Shown piece by piece: positions 54,687 through 64,000 of a stretch of DNA of 64,000 nt. This stretch comes from Roseiarcus sp963832305 (GTDB taxonomy: Bacteria; Pseudomonadota; Alphaproteobacteria; Rhizobiales; Beijerinckiaceae), in the NCBI GenBank assembly GCA_963832305.1, contig CAWHTU010000032.1, forward strand, positions 1 through 64,000. The letters run 5' to 3'. Under the pieces are notes generated by a model. It did no database searches. It was given only the letters and a program-made list of their open reading frames with translations, and had not been told where the DNA came from. The position numbers and the translations under genes were made by a program. Each line of letters begins with the position of its first letter. Position 1 is the first letter of the stretch.

Positions 54687-56078
54687 ATGCAGGTGACCGA
54701 GACGCTGAGCCAAGGCCTCAAGCGAGAGTATGACATTTCGCTCCCCGCGAGCGACCTCGCGGCTAAGCTCAACGGGCAATTGGCCGAACTGAAGGCCAAG
54801 GTCCGGATCAATGGCTTCCGGCCCGGAAAGGTGCCGGTCGAGCATTTACGCAGGGTGTATGGGAAGTCGGTGATGGCCGACGTGGTACAGGAAGCCATCG
54901 CCAGCGCCAACAAGAAGATCGTGGACGACAACCATCTTCGCTTGGCTCGCGAGCCGAAGGTCGAGCTGCCGGGCGATCAAGCAGCGATCGACGCCGCCCT
55001 GGAGGCCCGAGGCGACCTTAACTTCAAGGTCGCGCTCGAGGTGCTGCCGGTTTTCGAGATTGGCGATTTTTCGCAAATTTCGCTCGAACGTCCGATAGCG
55101 GACGTCGAGCCAGCCGATGTCGAAACTGCGCTCGATCGGTTGGCGCAGGAGCGGAGCACCTATACTGAGAAGCCTGCGGGGACGACGGCGGAGAACCACG
55201 ATCGCGTCACCATCGACTTCGATGGAACGATCAATGGCGTTCCGTTCGAAGGCGGCGAGGGCAGGGACATCCAGGTCGCCCTTGGTTCAAACACCTTCAT
55301 TCCAGGATTTGAGGAACAACTGGTCGGCGTTGCTGTCGGAGAGAAGCGCACGATCCGGGGGACCTTTCCGGAGTTATACGCCGTGCGCGCGCTCGCCGGA
55401 AAAACCGGTGATTTTGCAGTGACCGTGAAGGCTATCGCCGCGCGCGATCCGCTCGCTATTGACGACGAATTCGCCAAGAGCGTCGGCTTCGAAAGCCTCG
55501 AGAAACTCAAGGAGATGGTCCGCAACGGGCTAGTCTCTGAATATGCCCGCGCCTCGCGCGACAAGCTCAAACGCAAGCTGCTCGACGAGCTCGACAAGCT
55601 CTATTCGTTCGAGTTGCCCGAGGGGCTCGTCAGCCAGGAGTTCGACTCAATCTGGGAGCAGGTGACACGCGAGCAGAAAGCCGCCGGCCGCGGCTTCGCA
55701 GACGAGAACACCACGGAGGAGGCTGCGCGCGCCGATTACCGCAAGATCGCCGAACGCCGGGTGCGGCTTGGGCTTCTGCTCGCGGAAGTCGGAACGAGAG
55801 CTGAGGTGAAAGTCTCGGACGACGAGATGACTCAGGCTCTGATCGCCCGAGCGCGGTCCTTCCCCGGCCAGGAAAAGCAGGTCTGGGACTTCTATCGCAA
55901 CAACGCCCAGGCTCTCGCCGAGTTGCGCGCCCCGATCTATGAGGAGAAGGTCGTTGACCATATCCTCGGGCTCGCCAAGGTCGAAGACCGCAGAGTGAAC
56001 CGCGAGGAGCTCCTTAAGCCGATCGACGACGAGCTTCCAAGCCAGCCGACAATCGAGAACCAGTCGCCCGCGGCGTGA
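54687..56078 (+). CDS. tig: Trigger factor
   Basis: 463 residues from the ATG with VTETLSQGLKREYDISLPAS. N-terminal ribosome-binding domain with the signature GFRPGKVPVEHLRRVYG (~residue 42), PPIase-like FKBP domain (DRVTIDFDGTINGVPFEGGE, GFEEQLVGVAVGEKRTI) and the helical C-terminal chaperone domain. It binds nascent chains at the ribosome exit. The order tig-clpP-clpX-lon is conserved across proteobacteria. Longer upstream frames run into the tRNA and are not used. Confidence 0.96.
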   Translation: MQVTETLSQGLKREYDISLPASDLAAKLNGQLAELKAKVRINGFRPGKVPVEHLRRVYGKSVMADVVQEAIASANKKIVDDNHLRLAREPKVELPGDQAAIDAALEARGDLNFKVALEVLPVFEIGDFSQISLERPIADVEPADVETALDRLAQERSTYTEKPAGTTAENHDRVTIDFDGTINGVPFEGGEGRDIQVALGSNTFIPGFEEQLVGVAVGEKRTIRGTFPELYAVRALAGKTGDFAVTVKAIAARDPLAIDDEFAKSVGFESLEKLKEMVRNGLVSEYARASRDKLKRKLLDELDKLYSFELPEGLVSQEFDSIWEQVTREQKAAGRGFADENTTEEAARADYRKIAERRVRLGLLLAEVGTRAEVKVSDDEMTQALIARARSFPGQEKQVWDFYRNNAQALAELRAPIYEEKVVDHILGLAKVEDRRVNREELLKPIDDELPSQPTIENQSPAA

Positions 56079-56220
56079 TTGCAACGAGGCGTTCGAACCG
56101 TAACTTCGACTTCACGCCGGTCCTTGGCTGGACGGGCCCTTTTCGGGATGGGCTTGGGCGCTTATGTTGGCTTTGAAGCCACCGCCGGCCGCCGGCCAGA
56201 TTTGGCGAAAGAAAGGTCCT

Positions 56221-56856
56221 ATGCGCGATCCTGTCGATTATTACACCAATAACCTCGTGCCGATCGTGATCGAGCAGTCGGCGCGCGGGGAGCGTTCGTT
56301 CGATATTTTTTCGCGACTGTTACGCGAACGCATCATTTTCATGATTGGGCCGGTGGATGACCTGTCGGCCTCGTTGGTAGTTGCCCAGCTCCTTTTTCTC
56401 GAGGCGGACAATCCAAAGAAGGAAATCGCGCTTTACGTCAATTCCCCGGGCGGCATTGTCACTGCAGGGCTATCGATCTACGATACGATGCAGTTTATTC
56501 GTCCGAAGGTTACCACCATGTGCATCGGGCAGGCCGCATCGATGGGCTCGCTGCTGTTGGCCGCGGGCGAGAAAGGATCGCGATTTGCTCTGCCCAATTC
56601 GCGGATCATGGTCCATCAGCCTTCGGGGGGGTTCCAGGGTCAGGCGTCCGATATCCAGCGGCACGCTGAGGATATTCTAAAGGTCAAGCGGCGGCTCAAT
56701 GAGATTTATGTCCATCACACTGGCCAATCCTACGAAGCCATTGAAAGAACGCTGGATCGCGATCATTTCATGTCGGCCGAGGAGGCGAAGGCGTTCGGAA
56801 TCGTCGACGAAGTGACGACCAAGCGCGCCGTCGAACTTGAGGAGGTCAAAGTTTAG
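56221..56856 (+). CDS. clpP: ATP-dependent Clp protease proteolytic subunit
   Basis: 211 residues, start MRDPVDYYTNNLVPIVIEQS. Serine protease triad: Ser in GQAASMGSLLLAAG (~residue 106), His in RIMVHQPSGGFQGQ (~131), Asp in ERTLDRDHFMSAEEA. Also LYVNSPGGIVTAGLSIYDTM. It forms the double heptamer that degrades substrates fed by ClpX. An in-frame ATG at 56164 would add 19 atypical residues. A terminator-like hairpin follows. Confidence 0.97.
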   Translation: MRDPVDYYTNNLVPIVIEQSARGERSFDIFSRLLRERIIFMIGPVDDLSASLVVAQLLFLEADNPKKEIALYVNSPGGIVTAGLSIYDTMQFIRPKVTTMCIGQAASMGSLLLAAGEKGSRFALPNSRIMVHQPSGGFQGQASDIQRHAEDILKVKRRLNEIYVHHTGQSYEAIERTLDRDHFMSAEEAKAFGIVDEVTTKRAVELEEVKV

Positions 56857-56866
56857 CCCGCGGCTG

Positions 56867-56895
56867 ACTGAGCTTACTAGCTCAGTTGGGTTTTT
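56867..56895 (+). terminator. Rho-independent terminator after clpP
   Basis: Stem ACTGAGCT / AGCTCAGT around loop TACT, then TGGG and five T. It starts 11 bases after the clpP stop and may separate clpP from clpX transcription partially. Confidence 0.65.
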
Positions 56896-56964
56896 GACGG
56901 GTGGCGTCCTGAATTTTGCGGCGGGCTTGATTTTGCGTGCAATTTGGTGGTTGCTTGCCAAACC

Positions 56965-56990
56965 CCGCCTGACGCTCCTGCGTCAGGCGG
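56965..56990. repeat. Perfect palindromic hairpin between clpP and clpX
   Basis: An 11-base stem CCGCCTGACGC / GCGTCAGGCGG with loop TCCT. No T run follows, so it is not a normal terminator; it looks like a REP-type palindrome or an RNA-stabilising hairpin. Related GC-rich fragments (ggcgggctgaggcggg) follow at once. Confidence 0.5.
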
Positions 56991-57119
56991 AAGGCGGGCT
57001 GAGGCGGGAACGGCGAGGCAGGGTCAAAGGCTACGTTTCGTTAGGGTGGTTTGGTTAGGCTGCGCGGTCAGGCGTTTGACGAATCGCTTCGGCGAAAGCG
57101 GCCTAGATGGAGAAAAGCG

Positions 57120-58373
57120 ATGGCCAAGGCCGAAGGCGACGCCAAAAATACGCTGTACTGCTCATTCTGCGGCAAGAGCCAGCACGAGGTCCGCAAGCTT
57201 ATCGCTGGCCCGACGGTGTTCATTTGTGATGAATGCGTCGAGCTGTGCATGGACATCATCCGCGAGGAGAGCAAGACCGCGCTGGTCAAAAGCAAGGACG
57301 GCATCCCGACCCCGCGCGAAATCTGCAAGGTTCTCGACGACTACGTGATTGGTCAGCCTCAGGCAAAGCGTGTTCTGTCGGTTGCCGTCCACAATCATTA
57401 CAAGCGCCTCAATCACGCCACCAAGCATGGCGACGTCGAGCTTGCGAAATCCAATATCCTTCTGATTGGCCCGACCGGTTCAGGCAAGACGCTGCTCGCG
57501 CAGACACTCGCGCGTATCCTCGACGTGCCTTTCACTATGGCGGACGCCACGACATTAACCGAGGCCGGATATGTCGGCGAGGACGTCGAGAACATCATTT
57601 TGAAGCTGCTGCAGGCTTCCGACTATAACGTCGAACGGGCGCAGCGCGGCATCGTCTACATCGATGAAATCGACAAGATCAGCCGCAAGTCCGACAATCC
57701 GTCAATCACCCGGGACGTTTCGGGCGAAGGCGTGCAGCAGGCGTTGCTCAAGATCATGGAAGGCACGATCGCGAGCGTTCCGCCGCAAGGCGGGCGCAAG
57801 CATCCCCAACAGGAGTTTCTCCAGGTCGACACGACGAACATTCTGTTCATTTGCGGCGGCGCGTTTTCGGGCCTCGAGCGAATCATCTCGGCACGCGGCA
57901 AGGGAACTTCAATCGGCTTTTCCGCCAAGGTTCAGTCGCCCGACGACCGGCGCACAGGCGAAGTGTTTCGCGAGGTCGAGCCGGAGGACCTGCTGAAGTT
58001 CGGTCTCATTCCCGAATTCGTCGGCCGCCTGCCTGTGATCGCCACGCTCGAGGACCTCGACGAGGACGCGCTGAAGAAGATCCTGACCGAACCTAAGAAC
58101 GCGCTCGTCAAGCAATATCAGCGCCTGTTCGAGATGGAGAACACTGACCTCACCATCCAGGAGGAGGCGCTAAGCGTCGTTGCCAAGAAGGCGATCGAGC
58201 GGCGCACAGGGGCCCGCGGCTTGCGCTCGATCATGGAGAGCATTTTGCTCGACACGATGTTTGAACTGCCTGGACTCGACGGTGTCGAGCAGGTGGTGAT
58301 CGGTCCTGAGGTCGTCGAAGGCAAGGCTCGCCCACTTTATATCTACGCCGAGCGCGCCGAACGCGCGAGTTGA
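57120..58373 (+). CDS. clpX: ATP-dependent Clp protease ATP-binding subunit
   Basis: 417 residues. N-terminal zinc-binding domain with cysteines in LYCSFCGKSQHEV and FICDECVELCMD; Walker A GPTGSGKTLLAQ (~residue 118); Walker B IVYIDEIDKISRK; pore loop region AGYVGEDVENI; IGF loop GTSIGFSAKV; sensor 2 GARGLRSIMESIL. It unfolds substrates for ClpP. The start MAKAEGDAKNTLYC is preferred over the 57051 frame. Confidence 0.97.
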   Translation: MAKAEGDAKNTLYCSFCGKSQHEVRKLIAGPTVFICDECVELCMDIIREESKTALVKSKDGIPTPREICKVLDDYVIGQPQAKRVLSVAVHNHYKRLNHATKHGDVELAKSNILLIGPTGSGKTLLAQTLARILDVPFTMADATTLTEAGYVGEDVENIILKLLQASDYNVERAQRGIVYIDEIDKISRKSDNPSITRDVSGEGVQQALLKIMEGTIASVPPQGGRKHPQQEFLQVDTTNILFICGGAFSGLERIISARGKGTSIGFSAKVQSPDDRRTGEVFREVEPEDLLKFGLIPEFVGRLPVIATLEDLDEDALKKILTEPKNALVKQYQRLFEMENTDLTIQEEALSVVAKKAIERRTGARGLRSIMESILLDTMFELPGLDGVEQVVIGPEVVEGKARPLYIYAERAERAS

Positions 58374-58602
58374 TCTTGCCTCCAAGATCCCGCGCTGCTT
58401 GAAAGTCGTGCGTCGGACGCCCATCTTTCGGCCCGAGACCTTTGATTCTCGCGAGAGCTGGGGCACGGAATTTGCGTCGTAGAGTTTCGGCGCGTTTCGG
58501 GCGGGGCCGCGCGAGCGGATTTGGGCGTTCGTCGTTGAAGGTCTGTAAGCGTAGCAGAAGCGGAGCAGGCAGGAACGCCGGCTCCCGGAACTCAGGACAG
58601 TC

Positions 58603-61026
58603 ATGACCAATCAGCGCAAATCCATCGTTCCCGGAACTCTCGACGTCTATCCCGTCCTGCCGCTGCGCGATATTGTCGTCTTCCCGCACATGATCGTCCC
58701 ACTGTTCGTTGGCCGCGAGAAGTCCATTCGCGCGCTCGAAGAGGTGATGAAGTCTGACAAGGCGATCCTGCTAGCGACCCAGAAGAACGCGGCCGACGAC
58801 GATCCGGCGCCGGACGCCATATTCTCGGCCGGCACGTTGGCGAGTGTCCTCCAATTGCTCAAACTGCCTGACGGAACGGTCAAGGTGCTCGTCGAGGGAT
58901 CAACTCGCGCCCAGGTTACCCGGTTCATTCCAGGCGATGACTTTTTTCAGGCTGAAGCTCGGGCGGTCGGCGACGAGCCAATCGAAAAGATCGAAGGCGA
59001 AGCCCTGTCGCGCTCGGTCGTCTCGGAGTTCGAAAGTTACGTCAAGCTCAACAAGAAGATCTCACCCGAGGTCGTGAGCGCAGTCAACCAGATCGACGAC
59101 TACGGCAAGCTTGCCGACACCGTCGCCTCGCATCTTGCCGTCAAACTGTCCGACAAGCAGTCGATTCTCGAGATGCGTTCGATCGCCAAGCGGTTCGAGA
59201 AGTGCCTAGCGCTGATGGAAAGCGAAATCTCGGTGCTTCAGGTCGAGAAGCGCATCCGCACCCGCGTCAAGCGGCAGATGGAGAAGACCCAGCGCGAGTA
59301 TTACCTCAACGAGCAGATGAAGGCGATCCAGAAGGAACTCGGCGACGAGGAGGGCAAGGACGAAATGTCCGAGCTCGAGGAGCGCATCAAGTCGACCAGG
59401 CTCACCAAGGAAGCGCGCGAGAAGGCGCTCGGTGAGGTCAAGAAGCTGAGGCAGATGTCGCCGATGTCGGCGGAAGCGACAGTCGTGCGCAATTATCTTG
59501 ATTGGCTTCTTTCGATCCCATGGCAGAAGCGCTCCAAGATCAAGAAGGATCTGGCGACGGCGCAGACGATCCTGGACGCCGATCATTTCGGTCTCGACAA
59601 AGTCAAGGAGCGCATTGTCGAGTACCTCGCTGTCCAGCAGCGCGCCAACAAGCTGACCGGCCCTATCTTGTGTCTGGTGGGGCCTCCGGGCGTTGGCAAG
59701 ACCTCGCTCGGCAAGTCGATCGCCAGGGCGACGGGTCGTGAATTTGTCCGGATGTCCCTCGGCGGCGTCCGCGACGAGGCGGAGATCCGCGGCCATCGCC
59801 GGACATACATCGGCTCGATGCCGGGCAAGGTTATCCAGTCCATGCGCAAGGCAAAGACTTCCAATCCGCTTTTCCTGCTCGACGAGATTGATAAGATGGG
59901 CATGGATTTTCGCGGTGACCCATCGTCAGCGCTGCTCGAGGTGCTCGATCCGGAACAGAACTCGACCTTCAATGATCACTATCTGGAGGTCGACTATGAT
60001 CTTTCGGGCGTGATGTTTGTGACCACGGCCAACACCCTCAACATTCCGCCGGCGCTCATGGACCGGATGGAGATCATTCGAATTGCCGGCTACACGGAGG
60101 ATGAGAAGCTGGAGATAGCAAAGCGGCATCTCTTGCCCCATTCGATGATCAAGCATGGTCTCGAAGCCAAGGAATGGGTTGTCGAGGACAGCGCTATCAT
60201 GGAGCTTATCCGACGCTTTACCCGAGAGGCCGGCGTCCGCAACCTCGAGCGCGAAATTTCCAATCTCGCGCGCAAGGCGGTGAAGGAAATCCTAACCAAC
60301 AAGAGCAAGACGATCGTCGTCACCGGCACGAACGTCGCCGAGTTCCTCGGCCCGCCGAAGTTCCGCTACGGCGAAATCGAAGCGGATGATCAGGTCGGGC
60401 TGGTGACCGGGCTCGCCTGGACTGAGGTCGGCGGCGAACTTCTGACGATCGAGGGCGTCATGATGCCCGGCAAGGGCCGCATGACGGTGACCGGCAATCT
60501 CAAGGATGTGATGAAGGAGTCGATTTCAGCGGCAGCGTCCTACGTGCGCTCTCGAGCCGTCGACTTTGGCATCGAGCCGCCTCTGTTCGACAAGCGCGAC
60601 ATCCATGTGCACGTGCCGGAAGGCGCAACGCCGAAGGATGGGCCGTCCGCTGGCGTGGGCATGGCGACCGTCATTGTCTCAATGCTGACGGGCGTTCCCG
60701 TGCGACGCGACATCGCCATGACGGGCGAGATCACGCTTCGCGGGCGCGTCCTTCCGATCGGCGGTCTCAAGGAAAAGCTGCTTGCGGCGCTGAGAGGCGG
60801 AATCAAGAAGGTCCTCATTCCGGAAGATAACGTCAAGGACTTGGCGGAGATACCGAGCTCGGTAAAAAACGGACTTGAGATTGTGCCAGTTTCGCGCATG
60901 GACGAGGTGCTCGCCCACGCCCTGGTCCGCCAGCCGACGCCGATCGCCTGGGAAGAGGACGTCGCCGCGGCGTCGCAGCCTCCCAGCCCGCCCGAAGAGG
61001 ACGGTCCAGGGCTCGTGGCGCACTGA
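58603..61026 (+). CDS. lon: ATP-dependent protease La (Lon)
   Basis: 807 residues. N-terminal LonN domain (VYPVLPLRDIVVFPHMIVPL), coiled middle (YYLNEQMKAIQKELGD), AAA+ module with Walker A GPPGVGKTSLG (~residue 361) and Walker B NPLFLLDEIDKMG, and the C-terminal protease with the Ser in KDGPSAGVGMATVI (~682) and Lys in PIGGLKEKLLAALRGG. It degrades damaged and regulatory proteins. It follows clpX by 229 bases without a gene, in which heat-shock control could sit; I could not see a clear sigma32 site. A strong terminator follows. Confidence 0.97.
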   Translation: MTNQRKSIVPGTLDVYPVLPLRDIVVFPHMIVPLFVGREKSIRALEEVMKSDKAILLATQKNAADDDPAPDAIFSAGTLASVLQLLKLPDGTVKVLVEGSTRAQVTRFIPGDDFFQAEARAVGDEPIEKIEGEALSRSVVSEFESYVKLNKKISPEVVSAVNQIDDYGKLADTVASHLAVKLSDKQSILEMRSIAKRFEKCLALMESEISVLQVEKRIRTRVKRQMEKTQREYYLNEQMKAIQKELGDEEGKDEMSELEERIKSTRLTKEAREKALGEVKKLRQMSPMSAEATVVRNYLDWLLSIPWQKRSKIKKDLATAQTILDADHFGLDKVKERIVEYLAVQQRANKLTGPILCLVGPPGVGKTSLGKSIARATGREFVRMSLGGVRDEAEIRGHRRTYIGSMPGKVIQSMRKAKTSNPLFLLDEIDKMGMDFRGDPSSALLEVLDPEQNSTFNDHYLEVDYDLSGVMFVTTANTLNIPPALMDRMEIIRIAGYTEDEKLEIAKRHLLPHSMIKHGLEAKEWVVEDSAIMELIRRFTREAGVRNLEREISNLARKAVKEILTNKSKTIVVTGTNVAEFLGPPKFRYGEIEADDQVGLVTGLAWTEVGGELLTIEGVMMPGKGRMTVTGNLKDVMKESISAAASYVRSRAVDFGIEPPLFDKRDIHVHVPEGATPKDGPSAGVGMATVIVSMLTGVPVRRDIAMTGEITLRGRVLPIGGLKEKLLAALRGGIKKVLIPEDNVKDLAEIPSSVKNGLEIVPVSRMDEVLAHALVRQPTPIAWEEDVAAASQPPSPPEEDGPGLVAH

Positions 61027-61093
61027 CGACCCTGTGGCGGCGGCGCTCCTGAACTGCGTGCGCCCGCGCCAAGAGCCACGACCTAAACGACAG

Positions 61094-61129
61094 ATGCCGC
61101 GAATTCTTCGGAATTCGCGGCATTTTTTT
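61094..61129 (+). terminator. Rho-independent terminator after lon
   Basis: Perfect 13-base stem ATGCCGCGAATTC / GAATTCGCGGCAT, TTCG tetraloop, and a run of T. It lies 67 bases after lon. The remaining ~260 bases to hupB show no gene and likely hold the hupB promoter. Confidence 0.9.
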
Positions 61130-61390
61130 GCCGGGGGGGCATTTTTAAGCGGCAAAAGCACTCTTTTTTCGCCTGTAATCCCCGCGAACGCTTGCGTTCC
61201 TCGGACGAAACGGCGAGCTATGGATCGAACTCTGCTGTCAATTCGCCGGGGGCAGCGACTAGCGCCTTCAAGGGGAGGGACGAGCATGAGCGCGCGGCGG
61301 TGCAACCCGCGGCGTCTTAGAGGCGCTGAAGGCGCCAGACTGCAGAACCGGCGCTGAAACCGAGCGCCGCATTCGAACGGAGAGGCAATA

Positions 61391-61681
61391 ATGAATAAGC
61401 TTGAGCTCGTCGATCACATCGCCACGGCAACGGAGTTGACGAAGGTCAACGCTGCCGCGGCGCTCGACGCCGTGCTGGAGGGGATCGAGAAAACCTTGAA
61501 GAAGGGGGAGGAAGTACGTCTGGTCGGGTTCGGCACCTTTTCCGTGCGCGAGCGCGCAGCCGGAAAAGGGCGCAATCCGGCGACCGGCAAGGAAATAAAA
61601 ATCGCCGCGTCGAGGAACGCGCGTTTCAAGCCCGGCGCAGCGCTGAAGGCCAGCCTCAACAAGAAATCAGCCAAGAAATAG
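61391..61681 (+). CDS. hupB: DNA-binding protein HU
   Basis: 96 residues. MNKLELVDHIATATELTK, then GEEVRLVGFGTFSVRERAAG and the beta-arm tip GRNPATGKEIKIAASR, with the Lys-rich end NKKSAKK. Nucleoid protein that bends DNA. The place after lon is conserved. A clear GGAGAGG site precedes the ATG. Confidence 0.95.
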   Translation: MNKLELVDHIATATELTKVNAAAALDAVLEGIEKTLKKGEEVRLVGFGTFSVRERAAGKGRNPATGKEIKIAASRNARFKPGAALKASLNKKSAKK

Positions 61682-61845
61682 TAGAGTACGCGCGTTCTGC
61701 GACGGGTCTGGGTGAAGGCGCGGGGCACCTCCGCGGCCGCCAGTGGTCAGGTCGCGCTCTTGACGAGCGGTGTCCGCATATGCTTGGCGAGCCCGCCGCG
61801 AGTCTGTAGTGTCGGGGCTTTCCGCAACTGCGAGTGCGGCGGCGA

Positions 61846-61921
61846 GGGCGGTTAGCTCAGTTGGCAGAGCATCTCGTTTACACCGAGAGGGTCGGCGGTT
61901 CGAGCCCGTCACCGCCCACCA
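61846..61921 (+). tRNA. tRNA-Val (anticodon TAC)
   Basis: 76 bases with CCA. Acceptor gggcggt pairs with accgccc; anticodon loop tttacac within ctcgt/acgag-like stem; T-arm cggcggttcgagcccgtc. It runs almost into the next gene. Confidence 0.95.
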
Positions 61922-61965
61922 GCCACGGGCGCTTTTGGGCGCTTTCGGCGCTGGTCGTCGCGTTC

Positions 61966-62607
61966 ATGCTCGAGGGAATTGTGCTTCCGCCAGCTGCTGC
62001 GCAGGAGCGTGGCGGGGCGATGAGTTTTCATGTCGCGCCACTCCAATCCCGCGAATGCGGCAGACGTTGTCCCGATGTAATCGTCGCCGATGGCGTAATC
62101 GAGGCTGAGACGCCTCAAGCCTTTGTCGATTTCCTCAAATCGGGTAGCGCCGACACCAAGTTGCGGCGCATCGTATTTTTCAACTCCCGAGGCGGCAACG
62201 TCGTTGCCTCGATGGTCTTCGGCCATATTTTGCGGGGCCTGCGCATCGCGGGCGTGGTCGGACGGTTCGAGGCGGGGGGTGATCCCGGTCCGTTCGTTGG
62301 CGAATGCCTGTCTGCTTGCGTCTACGCGCTCATGGGCGCCGTGCGCCGCGTTGCGCCTCCCGGTAGCGAAATCGGACTTCATCGGATGTCGATCGTTGAG
62401 AGCCAGGGGGGTGGCTTCTTGCGGCCGCCGCAAGTAACGCGCAGTTTTGCGGATCCGCCGATGGTCGCCGTGCTTGGACGTTATGCACGCCGGATGGGGA
62501 TCGACCCCGCGCTCGTGCGCACGGCCGAATCTCTGCCGCCCGACACCGTCCATGTGCTCTCGCGCGAAGAAATGCGTCGCTGGTCGCTGGCCACAAGCCA
62601 ATTTTAG
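61966..62607 (+). CDS. Predicted periplasmic protein (COG3904-like, ClpP-fold)
   Basis: 213 residues from the ATG (MLEGIVLPPAAAQERGG). The frame is open back to the tRNA-Val 3' end; starting further up (ALSALVVAFMLEGIV) would make a better signal peptide, so the true start may be a non-ATG codon near 61951. The domain has VFFNSRGGNVVASMVFGHIL, GECLSACVYALMGAVRRVAP and GLHRMSIVE, a ClpP/crotonase-like fold with a Ser in SACVYAL. Function unknown; such proteins are common in alphaproteobacteria. Confidence 0.65.
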   Translation: MLEGIVLPPAAAQERGGAMSFHVAPLQSRECGRRCPDVIVADGVIEAETPQAFVDFLKSGSADTKLRRIVFFNSRGGNVVASMVFGHILRGLRIAGVVGRFEAGGDPGPFVGECLSACVYALMGAVRRVAPPGSEIGLHRMSIVESQGGGFLRPPQVTRSFADPPMVAVLGRYARRMGIDPALVRTAESLPPDTVHVLSREEMRRWSLATSQF

Positions 62608-62740
62608 ATTCCGGAAGCCACCGAGACGCCTAACCTGGGAGATGAGACCGACCTCTGCATCATTGAGCAACGCCCGGCTTTTGCCCGCATCCGATCCTTG
62701 ACTTGGGCGCGTGCGTGGCTTATCGCGCTCCGTCTCCCGC

Positions 62741-62817
<77 letters not shown>

Positions 62818-63044
62818 TTTTCCCCCGAGATCGTCGCGCTTGCATCGGGATTTGATGCAGGAAGTTTGGGTCCATTCGCTCGCGCCAAGCCGGCCGGCGT
62901 TGCCTCCCACGCCAGCGGACTAAGTCCTTTCGTCTTGCATGCTTCGCTGCGCTGCGATACGCCTTCAGCGAGATGCGAGGAGCGTCCGCAGTTTGGACCA
63001 CGATTCCTCGCGTCCCGCCGGGTTGCAACCTTAAGAGCAAGGCC

Positions 63045-63976
<932 letters not shown>

Positions 63977-64000
63977 GGAACCGCGAGAGCGCTGAAGAGG

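Overview
The window comes from a GC-rich alphaproteobacterium, most likely of the order Hyphomicrobiales (Rhizobiales). I infer this from the gene order tig-clpP-clpX-lon-hupB-tRNA-nuoAB, the suf operon without iscR, an AapQMP-type amino-acid transporter, GTTC-N7-GTTC (alphaproteobacterial) LexA boxes and gene-transfer-agent-like tail genes. The genus cannot be settled by reading alone.

Layout. 1-3.8 kb: the end of ppk, a ppx/gppA exopolyphosphatase and a HerA-type ATPase. 4.0-9.3 kb: a Fe-S assembly operon, sufB-sufC-sufD-sufS-sufT; sufB carries a one-base frameshift. 9.4-12.5 kb: a polar amino-acid ABC transporter (two permeases and an ATPase, no binding protein). 12.5-23 kb: a mixed chromosomal stretch with a flavin monooxygenase, a zinc-ribbon protein, a transglutaminase/ATP-grasp/alpha-E pair, creA, an AGE-family epimerase, purD, a decayed patatin-like gene and fmt.

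23.1-51.3 kb: a decaying siphovirus/GTA-like prophage read almost entirely on the minus strand. From its upstream (high-coordinate) end it has terminase, small membrane proteins, portal, a protease/scaffold-like gene, the last piece of a tape-measure gene, a TIM-barrel+DUF2460 protein, DUF2460, DUF2163, NlpC/P60, a tail-tip protein, a tropism-determinant-like fibre, two very repetitive exported tail-like proteins, an ExbB/MotA-like plus ExbD-like membrane module, a glycosyltransferase-like protein, and an amidase. Major capsid, connectors, tail tube and most of the tape measure are missing, apparently through one internal deletion. No integrase or repressor was seen. Two LexA-type boxes lie in its non-coding gaps.

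51.8-64 kb: core chromosome again: a CorA-type transporter, a Tat-exported multicopper-oxidase-like gene (frameshifted), tRNA-Leu, tig, clpP, clpX, lon, hupB, tRNA-Val, a periplasmic protein, tRNA-Asp, and the first two genes of the nuo operon.

A recurrent property is the single-base insertion or deletion, often in a short homopolymer. Over 20 were inferred from reading-frame continuity. Most lie in the prophage and the patatin gene, which supports real decay, but those in sufB and the multicopper oxidase may be sequence errors. Family names come from recognising motifs by eye; no database search was run.
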